A stretch of 64,000 bases of DNA, taken from positions 18,164,501 to 18,228,500 of the forward strand of contig JAMJFZ010003163.1 in NCBI GenBank assembly GCA_026225945.1. Direction: 5' to 3'. A program made the translations under genes and the position numbers. The notes below the pieces were generated by a model. That model ran no database searches. It was not told the DNA's origin and worked only from the letters and a program-made list of their open reading frames with translations. This stretch comes from Cricetomys ansorgei (taxonomy: Eukaryota > Chordata > Mammalia > Rodentia > Nesomyidae). Positions 63,630-64,000 of the stretch are shown one piece after another (position 1 is the stretch's first letter; every line of letters begins with the position of its first letter).

Positions 63630-64000
63630 TTTTAATTAAAGACATTCTTTGAGGAATTGTGTTAATCCTGCCAGTACCTGGCTTTCTAATTCCCCCTTTC
63701 TCTCCACCTAGGGAAGGTTTATGGGCCACTCTGGCCCCAGCTGAGTTGTTTTCCAGGAGAAGAACTTTCAATCCTTCCACGCACAATAATGAAATATGAT
63801 ACAAAACGGGCCCATGTCAATAAATCTACAGGAGAAAGGTCAGGTTTACATGGCTGGACAGGATTGGCAAATACATTTGTTCCTGCCACGTCTGTGTTTT
63901 AAATGCCACCCTCCGATGAACCTGGTGCTGAAACACACTTTGGAGTTTGATGAGATGTCAGTTTTGCTCAGCCCTGATCAAATAAAATGAATGAAAGTGA
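63630..64000. other. CNE-like block at the window end
   Basis: TTTTTAATTAAAGACATTC, GGAATTGTGTTAATCC, CACAATAATGAAATATGATAC, AATACATTTGTTCC and TGATCAAATAAAATGAATG lie in unique sequence. The block may continue past the window. Confidence 0.38.

Noticed and set aside
1..64000. CRISPR arrays, operons, ribosome binding sites, prophage
   Set aside because: The sequence is mammalian nuclear DNA. The tandem arrays present are microsatellites or minisatellites without spacer-repeat architecture.

Overview
This window is mammalian nuclear DNA from a rodent, very probably a muroid. The evidence is the repeat set: B1, B4, ID and B2/B3-type SINEs, MT/ORR1-type MaLR LTRs, a URR1 hAT MITE and a rodent L1 (Lx-like) 3' UTR lie on a background of older MIR, L2, MLT1, MER5A, MER20 and Tigger copies. 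Several B1 copies carry TTGTAACTCTGGCTG or TGTAACTCTGGCTG where the mouse consensus has TGTGTAGCCCTGGCTG. That points away from Mus and perhaps to a cricetid, but the species call is an inference.

No intact protein-coding gene, coding exon, conserved RNA gene or CpG-island promoter could be supported. The longest open frames (up to 186 codons) are low-complexity, antisense to repeats or compositionally random. The one clear gene-derived object is an intronless, decayed retrocopy of glutamine synthetase (Glul) on the minus strand at about 21165-22410. A second, weaker coding-like relic, an acidic Ser/Thr/Glu-rich frame, lies on the minus strand at 34614-34848 and is unidentified.

Layout. 1-9 kb: mostly unique sequence with MIRs, a MaLR LTR, an MLT1 and one B1. 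9-18 kb: unique sequence with L2 and MIR relics, a long AC microsatellite, a C-rich tandem tract and several blocks that look like conserved non-coding elements (CNEs). 19-23 kb: decayed L1, a composite SINE, the Glul retropseudogene and an L2. 23.5-24.3 kb: two strong CNE-like blocks. 24.5-33 kb: a repeat-dense, nested region in which L1, Tigger, MaLR, B1 and B4 copies interrupt one another. 33-36 kb: microsatellites, a minus-strand ERV-type LTR and a near-complete URR1. 37-49 kb: MIR, MLT1, MaLR, B1 and B4 copies, CNE-like blocks near 42.3 and 43.6 kb, and a TG-rich tract with a local duplication. 49.5-54 kb: MER5A, an unexplained block with an inverted repeat, two L1 copies and a 41-bp minisatellite. 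54.6-63 kb: MER20, a MaLR LTR-internal-LTR arrangement, L2, ID, a pair of related unassigned LTRs, MLT1, and B1 inserted in B4. The last 370 bases again look CNE-like.

The picture is that of an intron or intergenic region of a gene-poor, possibly regulatory landscape. No previously undescribed biological system is visible. The most useful items to follow up are the Glul retrocopy, the LTR pair, the unexplained 50.4-51.0 kb block, the acidic frame near 34.7 kb and the CNE-like blocks. Family names are from memory of consensus sequences and all element edges are approximate.
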